Positions 53,793 through 63,014 of a stretch of DNA of 64,000 nucleotides are shown here, in pieces. This stretch comes from Methanococcoides methylutens (GTDB taxonomy: Archaea > Halobacteriota > Methanosarcinia > Methanosarcinales > Methanosarcinaceae). The notes below the pieces were generated by a model that ran no database searches, was not told the origin of the DNA, and saw only the letters and a program-made list of their open reading frames with translations. The stretch lies in the NCBI RefSeq assembly GCF_000765475.1, contig NZ_JRHO01000014.1, positions 823,687 to 887,686 on the forward strand. The letters run 5' to 3'. The position numbers and the translations under genes were made by a program. Within the stretch, counting starts at the first letter, position 1, and every line of letters starts with the position of its first letter.

Positions 53793-55214
53793 TTAGTCCT
53801 TAAGAGCAGCAATAAGCAGCTCACGGGCCTGACGTGCATCTGCACGGCCCTTTGTTTTCTTCATGACCTGGCCTACAAGGAAATTGAGAGATTTCTCAGT
53901 TCCTCCAAGGTAGTCCTGAACTGCTTCCTCGTTCTCCGCAATGGTCTCGGAGACTGCCTGTGTCACAATATCCCCTTCGACCTTCAGAAGACCTTTCTCC
54001 TTTACGATATCCATAGGACTTCCACCGACATCAAGGATAGTCCTGATAACATCCACTGCACTCTTTTCGGTGATCTTCTCTTCTACTACAAGACCGATGA
54101 TCTCAATGATGTCCTCGGTGGCAAAGGAAGTGATAGACAGATCCCTGTAATTCAACTCACCCCTGAGCACATCGGAAACCCAGGTCCCTGCTGCATGAGG
54201 ATCGACCTTGGAAGCAACGACCTCGAAGAAGTCCGCCACGCGGATATCCGAGGTGAGTGCCTTTGCGTGCATCTCCGTAATGCCGTATTGTGAAATAAAG
54301 CGCTCACGTTTCGTATCAGGCAGTTCCGGCAACGTTGCTGCAACAGCAGGCACTCGGTCTGCGACCCTCATTGGCATAAGATCAGGTTCCGGGAAATAAC
54401 GATAGTCATTCTCAGTTTCCTTTGTACGCATAGAAAGAGTAACTCCCCTTGCCTCGTCAAAATGCCGGGTTTCCAGAGTGATCTCTCCACCACGGCGGAT
54501 CAGATTTTTCTGCCTCATTATTTCATAGAGAAGAGCTCGCTCAGCTCCCTTAAAAGAGGAAATGTTCTTGACCTCAACGCGCTCACCCATAAAGACAGAA
54601 ACATTAGCATCCACCCTCATAGCGCCCTCAAGATCACCATTAAAAACATCAAGGTAATCAAGAATACTCCTGAGCTTGTCCAGATATCTCCTTGCTTCCT
54701 TTGGACTTCTCATATCCGGTTCACTGACAATTTCGATAAGTGTCATGCCTGAACGGTTGTAATTGATAAGTGTACCCTTTGATTTCTCAATGGTTCCCAT
54801 GTGCATCAGACGACCAGGGTCCTCTTCCATATGCGCACGAGTGATCCTTACCACATGCTCCCCATCCTCGCCCTCAATAACGACCTTTCCTTCACCAGCT
54901 ATTGGAAAATCGTACTGTGTGGTCTGGAACCCCTTTGGAAGATCAGGATAATAGTAATTCTTCCTGTGGAACTGGGTCTGTTCAACAATGTCACAGCCAA
55001 GTGCAAGACCGATCTTCATTGCATACTCCACAGCCTTTTCATTGATAACGGGCAATGCGCCGGGCAACCCCAGACACACAGGACACACGTGAGTGTTCGG
55101 TTCAGAATCATGGTAATCCGTGGAACATCCACAGAAAAGCTTTGTGTTGAGCCTGTTCAACTGAACGTGGACCTCAAGTCCGATCCTTACACCATCAGGA
55201 TTTTCATATACCAT
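53793..55214 (-). CDS. gatB: Aspartyl/glutamyl-tRNA(Asn/Gln) amidotransferase subunit B
   Basis: A 473-residue GatB. It starts with RIGLEVHVQLNRLNTKLFCG, then the zinc-binding region CGCSTDYHDSEPNTHVCPVC (four cysteines), GLPGALPVINEKAVEYA and the kinase core NRSGMTLIEIVSEPDM and EVKNISSFKGAERAL. The C-terminal helical and YqeY-like domains bind tRNA. GatB activates misacylated Asp-tRNA(Asn) (and possibly Glu-tRNA(Gln), which most archaea handle with GatDE) by phosphorylation. It is last in the gatC-gatA-gatB operon, starting immediately after the gatA stop. Confidence 0.95.
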   Translation of the reverse strand: MVYENPDGVRIGLEVHVQLNRLNTKLFCGCSTDYHDSEPNTHVCPVCLGLPGALPVINEKAVEYAMKIGLALGCDIVEQTQFHRKNYYYPDLPKGFQTTQYDFPIAGEGKVVIEGEDGEHVVRITRAHMEEDPGRLMHMGTIEKSKGTLINYNRSGMTLIEIVSEPDMRSPKEARRYLDKLRSILDYLDVFNGDLEGAMRVDANVSVFMGERVEVKNISSFKGAERALLYEIMRQKNLIRRGGEITLETRHFDEARGVTLSMRTKETENDYRYFPEPDLMPMRVADRVPAVAATLPELPDTKRERFISQYGITEMHAKALTSDIRVADFFEVVASKVDPHAAGTWVSDVLRGELNYRDLSITSFATEDIIEIIGLVVEEKITEKSAVDVIRTILDVGGSPMDIVKEKGLLKVEGDIVTQAVSETIAENEEAVQDYLGGTEKSLNFLVGQVMKKTKGRADARQARELLIAALKD

Positions 55215-56642
55215 TTAAGCCACCTCCCCTGGACGTGCTTTATTATGATCGGTATTTTGTTCGAATGCATATGCTGAACGAATGATTGTAGCCTCATCGA
55301 AATGATTTCCTATTATCTGTAAGCCTACCGGCAGACCATCAGAAGAGCCACATGGAACCGAGATACACGGAACTCCTGCAAGATTCATTGGGACAGTGTT
55401 CACATCGGCCAGGTATTGGGACAATGGGTCCTCGATCTTCTCACCGATCTTAAATGCAGGCATTGGCATTGTCGGACCCATCAGGACATCCACATTGGAT
55501 AATGCTTTCTCAAAGTCCTGCTTGACAAGGGTGCGCACTTTCAGTGCCTTGAGATAGTACTTGTCCTGGTATCCGGCAGAGAGAGCGTATGTTCCAAGGA
55601 GGATCCTGCGCTGAACTTCTTTTCCGAAATATTCAGCACGTGTCCTTGATGCCATCACATGCCAGTTCTCACCATCGTTCCTTGGACCATAGCGTGTACC
55701 ATCAAACCTCGCAAGGTTGGATGATGCTTCGCTCATGGCAATAGTATAGTAAGCTGCAAGAGCGTATTTCGTATTGGGCATGGAAACCTTCTCCCATGTT
55801 GCACCCATCTCCTCGTATTTGCTGATAGCATCCCAGACGGATTTCTCAACTCCGCTGTCAACACCTTCCCCGAAGTACTCATCAGGAACACCGATCTTCA
55901 GACCCTTGACATCGTCAACAAGTGCATCGCGATAGCCGATCTCCCTGTTAATGGAAGTACTGTCACGAGGATCGTATCCGCCTATTACATCCATGACAGT
56001 AGCAATATCCTCAACAGATGTTGCCATTGGGCCGATCTGCTCAAGGGAATTTGCATAGGAAATAAGACCGTAACGTGAGACAGCGCCGTATGTTGGCTTG
56101 AGTCCCACAACACCGCAGAATGCGGCAGGGCAGCGAACTGAACCACCTGTGTCAGAACCAAGTGAGATAGGAGCCTCACCTGCTGCCACAACAGCAGCAC
56201 TGCCGCCGGATGAACCTCCGGGCACCCTTTCAAGGTCCCATGGGTTCATTGTGATGCCATAGCAGCTTGACTCAGTTGACGTGCCCATTGCGAACTCATC
56301 CATGTTCGTCTTACCGAGTATGACAGCACCTTCTGCCTTCAACCGCTCGATGACATGTGCATCATAAGGTGGCACATAGCCTTCCAGTATCTTTGAGCTG
56401 CATGTCGTTGCAAGCCCCTTTGTAGAAATGTTATCCTTGATAGCAATAGGTACACCGGCAAGCAGTCCTTCGCCCTCACCCTTATCGGCCATCTTTGCCA
56501 TCTCAAGTGCACCGTCATAGGTGCATGTGTAACCATTTATCCTGCTCTTTCCGATCGTTTCAAGATATGAAGCTGTAACCTCTTCTGCAGAACTCTCGGA
56601 GATCTTCCTTTTAACATCTGATATGCTCAACCATTCAGCCAT
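55215..56642 (-). CDS. gatA: Aspartyl/glutamyl-tRNA(Asn/Gln) amidotransferase subunit A
   Basis: A 475-residue amidase that releases ammonia from glutamine and channels it to GatB. The amidase signature is complete: catalytic lysine in [31 protein letters not shown] and [16 protein letters not shown] carrying the cis-serine and nucleophilic serine, and the [10 protein letters not shown] region. Length is normal. It lies 10 bp downstream of gatC and directly abuts gatB, consistent with equal production of the three subunits. Confidence 0.96.
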   Translation of the reverse strand: MAEWLSISDVKRKISESSAEEVTASYLETIGKSRINGYTCTYDGALEMAKMADKGEGEGLLAGVPIAIKDNISTKGLATTCSSKILEGYVPPYDAHVIERLKAEGAVILGKTNMDEFAMGTSTESSCYGITMNPWDLERVPGGSSGGSAAVVAAGEAPISLGSDTGGSVRCPAAFCGVVGLKPTYGAVSRYGLISYANSLEQIGPMATSVEDIATVMDVIGGYDPRDSTSINREIGYRDALVDDVKGLKIGVPDEYFGEGVDSGVEKSVWDAISKYEEMGATWEKVSMPNTKYALAAYYTIAMSEASSNLARFDGTRYGPRNDGENWHVMASRTRAEYFGKEVQRRILLGTYALSAGYQDKYYLKALKVRTLVKQDFEKALSNVDVLMGPTMPMPAFKIGEKIEDPLSQYLADVNTVPMNLAGVPCISVPCGSSDGLPVGLQIIGNHFDEATIIRSAYAFEQNTDHNKARPGEVA

Positions 56643-56652
56643 TCATTCCACC

Positions 56653-56934
56653 TCAAATGATCCTCGGTGCCTTGATGTAACCATCTTTCTCGGCTGCAGT
56701 GTTCTTAAGCACATCCTTCTGGTCAAGGGACGGTGTGACAACATCTTCCCTGAAGACGTTCATGATATCTGCCACATGATAGGTAGGCTCGACACCTTCA
56801 GTGTCCACCTCATCCAGCTGACCGAAATAATCCAATACAGAGCTTAACTTCACAGCGTAGTCCTCGGCGTCCGCATCATCGATCTCGATGCGAGCAAGCC
56901 ACCCTACGTGTTCTACCTCGTCTTTAGTGATCAT
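56653..56934 (-). CDS. gatC: Aspartyl/glutamyl-tRNA(Asn/Gln) amidotransferase subunit C
   Basis: A 93-residue GatC, the small belt-like subunit that wraps GatA and stabilises the GatCAB complex. It begins MITKDEVEHVGWLARIEID, the typical helix, followed by LSSVLDYFGQLDEVDTEGVE and the C-terminal YIKAPRII. ATG at 56934 has GAGG 8 nt upstream and matches the family start; the frame is open to 56967 but the extra part is not conserved. It is the first gene of the gat operon. Confidence 0.94.
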   Translation of the reverse strand: MITKDEVEHVGWLARIEIDDADAEDYAVKLSSVLDYFGQLDEVDTEGVEPTYHVADIMNVFREDVVTPSLDQKDVLKNTAAEKDGYIKAPRII

Positions 56935-56980
56935 TATAGGTTCCTCAGATAATTGGGATAATAACATAGTGTATTCTAAT

Positions 56981-57109
56981 ATGACTGATAGAAATCAAGT
57001 ACTTAATATTAATATGTTGGGTTGTCCGGGCAGCTCAATATGTGCTGGTTGTGGAAAGACAAAGTTAAAGGTAAAAAAGAGAGGGAACTCCACAAGAGAT
57101 AGGAACTGA
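56981..57109 (+). CDS. Possible 42-residue cysteine-containing small protein
   Basis: A short open frame, divergent from gatC, encodes a 42-residue basic peptide with C15, C21 and C24 in MLGCPGSSICAGCGKTKLKV, a spacing compatible with metal binding, and a lysine/arginine-rich tail. ATG at 56981 or at 57014 (31 residues) could start it; neither has a good ribosome site. An A+T-rich box (ACTTAATATTAAT) lies just before the second ATG. It may be a real small protein or a chance frame. Confidence 0.3.
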   Translation: MTDRNQVLNINMLGCPGSSICAGCGKTKLKVKKRGNSTRDRN

Positions 57110-57161
57110 AGTAGAGGGAATGATGGCACCCTTGTGGAGACAGAAAGGAGGAAAATTTGAT

Positions 57162-57566
57162 TTAAAGCAGCTTTTCTCCTGCATTTGGACCCGGGGAGCA
57201 GTCATAGACATCTGTGATCTTCATAACAAGAAGACTTTTTGCCGGAGCCTGTGCCATTTTGGAATGAACGATCTCCTGCATCTTCTCAAACTCCGGTCCG
57301 CTTGTCTTTAATTCGACATCGCCTTTGATCTGGAAAGAGCCTTTTGTCTTTGGGCCCCAGATATATATAGAGACCTTTGGATTCTCCATGACATTTGAAA
57401 GTGATTTTTTCATGAAGTTGTCTGCGATCCAAATAGTACTGTCATCGACCAAGGAGACAAAACCGATCGGAACAACGTTTGGAACTCCCTCTTTTGAGGC
57501 AGTGGCAACAGGAAATACCTGTATTGTGCTGATTGCTTCTTTCATGTCTTCTGTAAGTGTTACCAT
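57162..57566 (-). CDS. Pyridoxamine 5'-phosphate oxidase-like flavin-binding protein
   Basis: A 134-residue split-barrel FMN-binding protein. AISTIQVFPVATASKEGVPN and VVPIGFVSLVDDSTIWIADN form the first strands of the flavin barrel, SNVMENPKVSIYIWGP the FMN-contact strand, and KGSFQIKGDVELKTSG the last. Members of this group bind FMN or F420 and serve as small reductases or stress proteins; the substrate is unknown. ATG at 57566 has GGTGA 6 nt upstream; ATG at 57578 is less likely. The nearest neighbours are on other transcripts. Confidence 0.85.
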   Translation of the reverse strand: MVTLTEDMKEAISTIQVFPVATASKEGVPNVVPIGFVSLVDDSTIWIADNFMKKSLSNVMENPKVSIYIWGPKTKGSFQIKGDVELKTSGPEFEKMQEIVHSKMAQAPAKSLLVMKITDVYDCSPGPNAGEKLL

Positions 57567-57695
57567 GTTGATCACCACAGGTACTTAATACATGCACGTT
57601 AATATAGAAGACCGTTATAAAACTATACTAACATTCATCGAAGTACACATTTCTAACCAGCCACAGAACAGATCCATCCTGGAGAGCATGAAATA

Positions 57696-58457
57696 ATGAG
57701 CGAGCAAAAATTGATAGCAGAAGAGATTACCCTGCTCCATGAAGAAATTGCAGGGCTTCGCAGTGAACTGAGCCGTTTCAGAGGCGAAGTTGCGGGAAGT
57801 CAGACCAATTCACTGTTCAATGAGTTCAGGAACCAATGCGCTGTGGAGATGATCAACGGTTCTTTGGAGAACGCCTACGAGCTCATCGGGAACGAAGAGA
57901 AGGAATGCCCCATGCAGACAAAATGCATTCCACATTTAGTTCATTTTTTTGAGGATCTGTCGGACTATACAAGAAACGGACAGTTGACTGATGACAATAT
58001 CGAAAAGATGCGCAGTAACTTTGATAAAGTGAAGGAACTTGCACCATTCGATCACTGTTCCAACTGTATAGAGAAGGCTGAAGGATACTTCGACCAGCAG
58101 ATAGGGATGCTCCAGACAATAGGGGTATACAAAAATGAGAGCGAAATGCAGTTGCAGGTGCGGGACCTCCATGAAGAACAAGTATCCAACCTGATCGGTG
58201 ATCCGTTAAGCAGCGCAGTACGTGTCAGGATCTTAAAGTCATTATATAAAGAAGGAAGATCATTCACCGAGCTTTCAAAGCTCACCGAACTCCGCGGCGG
58301 AAATCTCCTTTTCCATCTGGAAAAACTGCAGAGTAAGGGGATGATCAGGCAACGCGGTGAACGGGGCGAATACCAGATCAGTGTACAGGGTTATGAGGCA
58401 CTCAATGCAATGGCTGAACTTGTGGGAAAATTAGGTGTCAACTATAGCAAGATATAA
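57696..58457 (+). CDS. Winged-helix transcriptional regulator with N-terminal coiled coil and cysteine pairs
   Basis: A 253-residue regulator. Residues 5-33 are a coiled coil, followed by a helical sensor domain with C48, C71, C77, C121 and C124 (CX5C and CX2C pairs), suited to metal or redox sensing. The C-terminal winged helix (about 178-245) is ArsR-like: SSAVRVRILKSLYKEGRSFT, ELSKLTELRGGNLLFHLEKL and GMIRQRGERGEYQIS. No effector is identified. GGAG stands 11 nt before ATG at 57696. The small-peptide gene about 340 bp downstream is a possible target, as speculation. Confidence 0.85.
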   Translation: MSEQKLIAEEITLLHEEIAGLRSELSRFRGEVAGSQTNSLFNEFRNQCAVEMINGSLENAYELIGNEEKECPMQTKCIPHLVHFFEDLSDYTRNGQLTDDNIEKMRSNFDKVKELAPFDHCSNCIEKAEGYFDQQIGMLQTIGVYKNESEMQLQVRDLHEEQVSNLIGDPLSSAVRVRILKSLYKEGRSFTELSKLTELRGGNLLFHLEKLQSKGMIRQRGERGEYQISVQGYEALNAMAELVGKLGVNYSKI

Positions 58458-58792
58458 TCTGGCTGACCATCTATCAACAAGAGAATTTTTGTGTCAGGGC
58501 AAATTTCACAATTAAAAGGAGAAAAGGGAAAAGAATTGGACCATAATACGTTTTTACAGCAAATATCCTGTCAGTATCCAGATAACACCCTGCTTTTTAG
58601 CTACCTTTTTTGAGATTATCCGGACTTTCATATCCTGTAAAAATCGAGCCCATGAAATACAAATTATACTTGTGCAAATTAAATATAAAGATAAATATAC
58701 ATTATGAGCGAACGTATTTCTTTTTTATTGCGGGTCATATATAAATACAATAATGACCAATTTGTAATTGGGAATAAAAGAAGGTGGTACAA
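58458..58792. other. 335-bp gap with a strong promoter at its right end
   Basis: No gene is seen. A+T-rich boxes are numerous around 58680-58750. The best TATA element is at 58738-58747, and the sequence up to the following small gene includes a good ribosome site. Confidence 0.6.
58738..58747 (+). promoter_or_regulatory. TATA box before the 34-residue peptide gene
   Basis: TATATAAATA lies 45 nt upstream of the ATG at 58793. With transcription starting about 25 nt further on, the leader would be about 20 nt and still hold the AGGTGG ribosome site at 58782-58787. Confidence 0.55.
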
Positions 58793-58897
58793 ATGAGACG
58801 AAGTTCAAACTTCAGGTTGGAACTCTCAAGCTCACCATGGGGAACGATATCAATGGACTTTGTGGAGATTGATGATGATCCCGAAAAGCCCCCATAA
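58793..58897 (+). CDS. Small 34-residue peptide, unknown
   Basis: A short gene with a TATA box and an AGGTGG ribosome site 5 nt before ATG. The predicted peptide starts basic (MRRSSNFRLELSSSPWGTIS) and ends acidic with proline (EIDDDPEKPP). It has no membrane segment and no cysteine. No family is recognised. The signals in front of it are stronger than for most genes here, which argues for real translation. It is the next gene after the winged-helix regulator on the same strand. Confidence 0.5.
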   Translation: MRRSSNFRLELSSSPWGTISMDFVEIDDDPEKPP

Positions 58898-59128
58898 CGA
58901 ATAGTTGTTTTGAAAAGGTCAGCCCGATCAGCAGGTTGGCTAAAGATTTACTCTTTTTCCGCCTCCTTCATTAGATTTTCACGCCATAGCATCTTAAATT
59001 GGTAAAGCTGAAGCTATTCAATATTTACTATAAAATTAAAGATCTAACAAAAAACAGCAAATATATCCATTCAGGGGAGTTCCTGAATGGATGGTTTCAC
59101 AGGATGAATTTTAAAAAGTAATGGAGGT
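58898..59128. other. Non-coding gap between small genes
   Basis: Nothing recognisable is present. A T-rich stretch (ACTCTTTTTCC, about 58950-58960) after the peptide gene may terminate it. An imperfect repeat around 59073-59098 (TTCAGGGGAGTTCCTGAATG) forms a weak hairpin. Confidence 0.5.
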
Positions 59129-59272
59129 TCAGGAATCATCCTGTTTGTTCATACCTAGTGTTAAAAGTTTACTGCTGTCGATCTTGCCATCAGCACCAAT
59201 GCTGATAGAAAATGCAATTGCAGAGGAATCCTCAGCATTTGGCTGTACATAGAGCAAAGTTGTATCTTCCAT
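59129..59272 (-). CDS. Small 47-residue protein, unknown
   Basis: A 47-residue acidic protein (MEDTTLLYVQPNAEDSSAIA at the start, GADGKIDSSKLLTLG further on). GAGGT lies 6 nt before ATG at 59272, so translation is well supported. Its pattern of a short strand, an acidic turn, a hydrophobic FSISIG strand and a D-G-K/T-I turn resembles that of the neighbouring 64-residue protein (VLFKPQKGNDPAVVFSSIVN and DDGTIKRRRLYRI), so the two may be diverged paralogues from a duplication. Confidence 0.55.
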   Translation of the reverse strand: MEDTTLLYVQPNAEDSSAIAFSISIGADGKIDSSKLLTLGMNKQDDS

Positions 59273-59326
59273 TTTTATACCTCATTTATTCCAAATTTTA
59301 TCTTTTAAGCCATCTATCCTGAAATA

Positions 59327-59521
59327 TCAGTTAGCTCGGTTATACCCGTGTCCGGAATATATCCGATAAAGACGCCTTCGTTTGATAGTTCCATCATCAT
59401 TCACTATCGAAGAGAAAACGACAGCAGGGTCATTTCCCTTCTGTGGTTTGAATAAAACCACGTTGTTCAAAAGATATTGATACTTATACGCATCTACCAG
59501 ATTTTCAGGTGTATCTGCCAT
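59327..59521 (-). CDS. Small 64-residue protein, unknown
   Basis: A 64-residue basic protein (MADTPENLVDAYKYQYLLNN at the start). GGGGA lies 8 nt before ATG at 59521; a start five codons further upstream would overlap that site. It contains an N-terminal helix and a beta-type second half, with similarity in pattern to the 47-residue protein 54 bp downstream; the two would be co-transcribed. No membrane segment, no cysteine. No family recognised. Confidence 0.6.
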   Translation of the reverse strand: MADTPENLVDAYKYQYLLNNVVLFKPQKGNDPAVVFSSIVNDDGTIKRRRLYRIYSGHGYNRAN

Positions 59522-59747
59522 ATTCTTAGTCCCCAAATATTACACATTATATTCTTTAAGTCAGACCGATGCATGCCAGCAAATGGAAATCGTTAGTTGA
59601 GAAAAACCAACCGGATCCCACCTGCAACCCCCATACATTGCCCTTGCTACTATGTTGTTATTTTAAGTATAAATAATATTGCATATAGCTAATTTATGTA
59701 ATCATTGTAGCTAACTATAGTTGTTCAGACATTGAAAGCATCAAAGC

Positions 59748-60593
59748 TCACAAAGAGATCAATATAATAGCAGTCAAAGCAAGTAGAACTCCTACCCACT
59801 GCATTGATGAGAGACGTTCTTTCAGGATGATCCATGCAAGTAGAACTGTGCTTCCAGGATACAAAGATGCGATCACTGTCGCAATATCAAGTCGGCCTAC
59901 CTAAGAAGCCAGTGCAAAGAAAAGGTTCCCTGCAGCATCAAGAATTCCTGCAAGTATTATTAAAGGGAGGACTGCCTTCGAAGGCAAAGTTGCTGATTTT
60001 CTGAGCATGGCAAATCCCAGGATAACCACAACAGCAGAGATCTTTGCAACCGTAAGAGGCCAGAAAACTGCCGATTCACTGAAAAGGTCGACAGATATGA
60101 AGAAGATACCAAATCCAACACCTGCCAGCAACGGATAGAACAGGTCCTGTCTTTTGACCTCACCTTTCTCGCCGGTACTGCCGATAAGCCACATGGCTGC
60201 AATAGCCAACACAAAACCTGCGATCTGGTGCCCTGCAGGCAAACCTTCATTGATAGCACCATAGATCACGGGTAAAGCAACGGTCACCACGGCAGATACC
60301 GGGGCTGCGACTCCCATCTTACCCATGGAAAGTGCATGATAGAGTGCCAGAAGACCAAAACTGCCGGCAACACCTGCAACAAATCCCCAGAACATGCCAT
60401 TCATTGGCGGGAACTCTTCTGAGAAAAATAATGCAAGAAATGGCAAAAGAACAAGACCTACTGCCTGTGTTATTATTACAACAGAATAGACACTGGCACG
60501 TTTTGTCGCAAAACCACCACCAAAATCCGCAGCACCCCAGGTTGCAGCTGCTGCAAGGCTGAAGAAGACGACAAGGATCTCAGGAGATATCAT
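59748..60593 (-). CDS. EamA/DMT-family transporter with in-frame TAG at codon 231
   Basis: The 281-codon frame encodes a ten-helix drug/metabolite transporter with two EamA repeats, starting [23 protein letters not shown] at 59901-59903 (codon 231) interrupts it after FALAS, and the frame continues for 50 codons with exactly the expected last two helices, [20 protein letters not shown] then [19 protein letters not shown], to TGA at 59748. The C-terminus without these helices would be incomplete. Either UAG is read as pyrrolysine, or the gene is a recent nonsense mutant; a single change from CAG (Gln) would explain it. GGAG 8 nt before ATG at 60593 supports the start. Confidence 0.8.
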
Positions 60594-60727
60594 ATTGTTT
60601 GCTCCGAAACAAAAATAGGATCATTTTCGGGTAGATTTGTTCATTTCTATAAATAGGTTCTCACGAGGATGAAAACATCACTTCATGAAAACTTTTTTGA
60701 TAGCAAGTATCCAACAAGAAACCGGGG

Positions 60728-60736
60728 ATATATATA
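60728..60736 (+). promoter_or_regulatory. TATA box of hcp
   Basis: ATATATATA follows GGGG at 60724-60727 and lies 77 nt before the hcp ATG, giving a leader of about 50 nt that contains AAGGAGAG immediately before the start codon. Confidence 0.5.
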
Positions 60737-60812
60737 CAAGTATCTTTAATGTACTTAATATCCTAAAGATACCAACCATCCAATCATTACAACAAAAAGG
60801 AGAGATCAAAAA

Positions 60813-62501
60813 ATGTATTGCTATCAATGTGAAGAAACCGTAGGCGTACAGGCATGCACCAAAGCAGGAGCATGTGGTAAGAAACCGGAAGTTGCAGACC
60901 TCCAGGACCAGCTAACCTACATCCTCAAAGGTATTGCATACTACAATGCAAAGGCACGTGACAACGGAATCACCGATGAGAAAGTAGATCAGTTCATTAT
61001 GAACGGGCTTTTCTCAACCATCACTAACGTGAACTTCAGCTCAAAGGACTTCCAGAAATACATCAGGGAAGGACTTGAGATCAGGGATGGCGTCAAGCGC
61101 AACCTTGTTACAAGGAACATCGACCTTGGGGAAGCAAAGGATCTTTCATTCGGCGACAAGGTCAAAGCCACACTCGGCATGTCCGATCCGGAGACCAGAT
61201 TTGAGATCCCAGGTGCTGCGATCGTCACCCCCGAAGTTCTCAGGACCACGAACACAGGCATTCTTGCAACCCAGAACGAAGATATCAGGTCACTCCGGGA
61301 ACTGCTCACCTACGGACTTAAAGGTCTTGCAGCCTATGCACACCATGCTAACGTCCTTGGGTACAGCGATGACAAGATATTTGCATTCACAGAAAGAGCA
61401 CTTGCTGCAACCCTTGACGATACACTTTCAGTTGATGACCTTGTAGGACTGGTCTTGGAATGTGGAGAATACGGTGTAAAGGTCATGGCATTGCTGGATG
61501 AGGCTAACACAACAACCTACGGCAACCCTGAACCAACTGAGGTTTATCTTGGCGTCAAGGACAATCCGGCAATCCTCATCAGTGGACATGACCTCAAGGA
61601 TATGGAACAGCTCCTCAAGCAGACCAAGGGAACAGGCGTTGATGTCTACACCCATGGTGAGATGCTGCCTGCAAACTACTATCCGGCATTTAAGAAATAT
61701 GATAACTTCGTCGGAAACTATGGCGGTTCATGGTGGGCACAGAAGAGCGAGTTCGAAAAGTTCAACGGTCCCATACTGATGACGACAAACTGTATCGTTC
61801 CTCCAAAAGAAAGCTACATTGACAGGATCTATACCACAAGCATTGTCGGTTTTGATGGTGTAAAACACATCGATGCAGATGAGAACGGTGCAAAGGACTT
61901 CTCTGCCCTGATCGAGCAGGCAAAGAAGTGCAAGTCTCCGGAACAACTGGAAGATGGTACCCTGATCGGAGGATTTGCCCACAGTGCAGCTCTATCTGTC
62001 GCAGACAAGATCGTAGAAGCTGTAAAGGGAGGAAAGATCACGCGTTTCGTAGTTATGGCAGGTTGTGACGGAAGGCACAAAGAAAGGGATTACTACACCA
62101 AATTCGCAGAAGCTCTTCCTGAAAGTGCGGTCATCCTGACAGCAGGTTGTGCAAAATACCGCTACAACAAGCTCGACCTTGGAGATATCGATGGAATTCC
62201 AAGAGTACTCGATGCAGGACAGTGTAATGACTCATACTCCCTTGTTGTCATCGCACAGAAGCTTGCCGAAGCTTTCGGACTTGAGGACATCAATGAACTG
62301 CCGGTCTCATACAACATCGCATGGTATGAACAAAAAGCAGTCCTGGTATTGCTCGCACTGCTGCACCTTGGTGTCAAGAACATAACACTTGGACCAACGC
62401 TTCCGGCATTCGTCTCTCCGAATGTCCTGAACGTCCTTGTTGAGAACTTCAACATAGCACCAAATACAACCGTCGACGAGGATCTTGAAAGGCTGCTCTA
62501 A
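60813..62501 (+). CDS. hcp: Hydroxylamine reductase/hybrid cluster protein
   Basis: A 562-residue hybrid cluster protein. The N-terminal proximal-cluster cysteines are C3, C6, C15 and C21 in [20 protein letters not shown] and ACGKK, a CX2CX8CX5C pattern. Ligands of the hybrid Fe-S-O cluster are seen in [61 protein letters not shown] and [12 protein letters not shown], and the [17 protein letters not shown] end is typical. Hcp detoxifies nitric oxide or hydroxylamine and may act as a nitrosylase. AAGGAG lies 9 nt before ATG. It is a single gene with its own promoter, and its length is that of the short-class Hcp. Confidence 0.95.
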   Translation: MYCYQCEETVGVQACTKAGACGKKPEVADLQDQLTYILKGIAYYNAKARDNGITDEKVDQFIMNGLFSTITNVNFSSKDFQKYIREGLEIRDGVKRNLVTRNIDLGEAKDLSFGDKVKATLGMSDPETRFEIPGAAIVTPEVLRTTNTGILATQNEDIRSLRELLTYGLKGLAAYAHHANVLGYSDDKIFAFTERALAATLDDTLSVDDLVGLVLECGEYGVKVMALLDEANTTTYGNPEPTEVYLGVKDNPAILISGHDLKDMEQLLKQTKGTGVDVYTHGEMLPANYYPAFKKYDNFVGNYGGSWWAQKSEFEKFNGPILMTTNCIVPPKESYIDRIYTTSIVGFDGVKHIDADENGAKDFSALIEQAKKCKSPEQLEDGTLIGGFAHSAALSVADKIVEAVKGGKITRFVVMAGCDGRHKERDYYTKFAEALPESAVILTAGCAKYRYNKLDLGDIDGIPRVLDAGQCNDSYSLVVIAQKLAEAFGLEDINELPVSYNIAWYEQKAVLVLLALLHLGVKNITLGPTLPAFVSPNVLNVLVENFNIAPNTTVDEDLERLL

Positions 62502-62506
62502 AGCCT

Positions 62507-62600
62507 TTCCTTCCCCTCCCCTCATCCCCCTTTTTTCCCCACATTTCATCCCCATTCGTTTCATCCATGTGAAACCATTTTTTTTTCTTTTTCCGGTCTG
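62507..62600 (+). terminator. Long pyrimidine-rich terminator after hcp
   Basis: About 90 nt following the hcp stop are nearly all C and T on the plus strand, including CCCCCTTTTTTCCCC and ATTTTTTTTTCTTTTTCC. Several U-runs in series should end transcription efficiently. Confidence 0.5.
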
Positions 62601-62663
62601 GATTCTGACAATAGAACAAGTTGCTAAAAATTCTTTTATAGCATCATCGAACAACATATTATT

Positions 62664-63014
62664 GTGGAATATACAAGGAATGGGGCCAAAGGCGATCAGA
62701 ACAAGGTTTGGAAGATACTGCTTCCAGTTGTAGCAACCATTTTTCTGACAATTGCCGTTTCAATGATAATCTTTTATCAGAATTACTACACCGGGATACT
62801 ATATCTGATCACTTCGATATTGTACTTCAGCTCTGCATATCTTATTACCACTGGCAGGGTCAACATGATGAAAAGCTCATTAAATGAGAAGGGAACTCTG
62901 GCACTGGGTTTTATCCTGCTCGCAATAGCATTGGCCCTGAACGGACTTTTTTGGGGATTGGGATTCGTCCTGTTCCTGGCAGGCATACTCTCGATCCACA
63001 GGAATAGTAATTGA
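62664..63014 (+). CDS. Small multi-pass membrane protein, unknown
   Basis: A 116-residue protein with four hydrophobic helices (about 18-40, 43-63, 78-95 and 95-110), positively charged at the N-terminus and with HRNSN at the end. No family motif is recognised. GTG at 62664 is the only reasonable start in frame, with weak ribosome signals. It is separated from hcp by the pyrimidine-rich terminator and from the radical SAM gene by 122 bp with its own TATA-like box (63049-63062). Confidence 0.6.
   Translation: MEYTRNGAKGDQNKVWKILLPVVATIFLTIAVSMIIFYQNYYTGILYLITSILYFSSAYLITTGRVNMMKSSLNEKGTLALGFILLAIALALNGLFWGLGFVLFLAGILSIHRNSN

Noticed and set aside
58458-59128. An antisense or leader RNA controlling the 34-residue peptide
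   Set aside because: Only A+T-rich boxes and one weak hairpin are visible; nothing supports a separate RNA.
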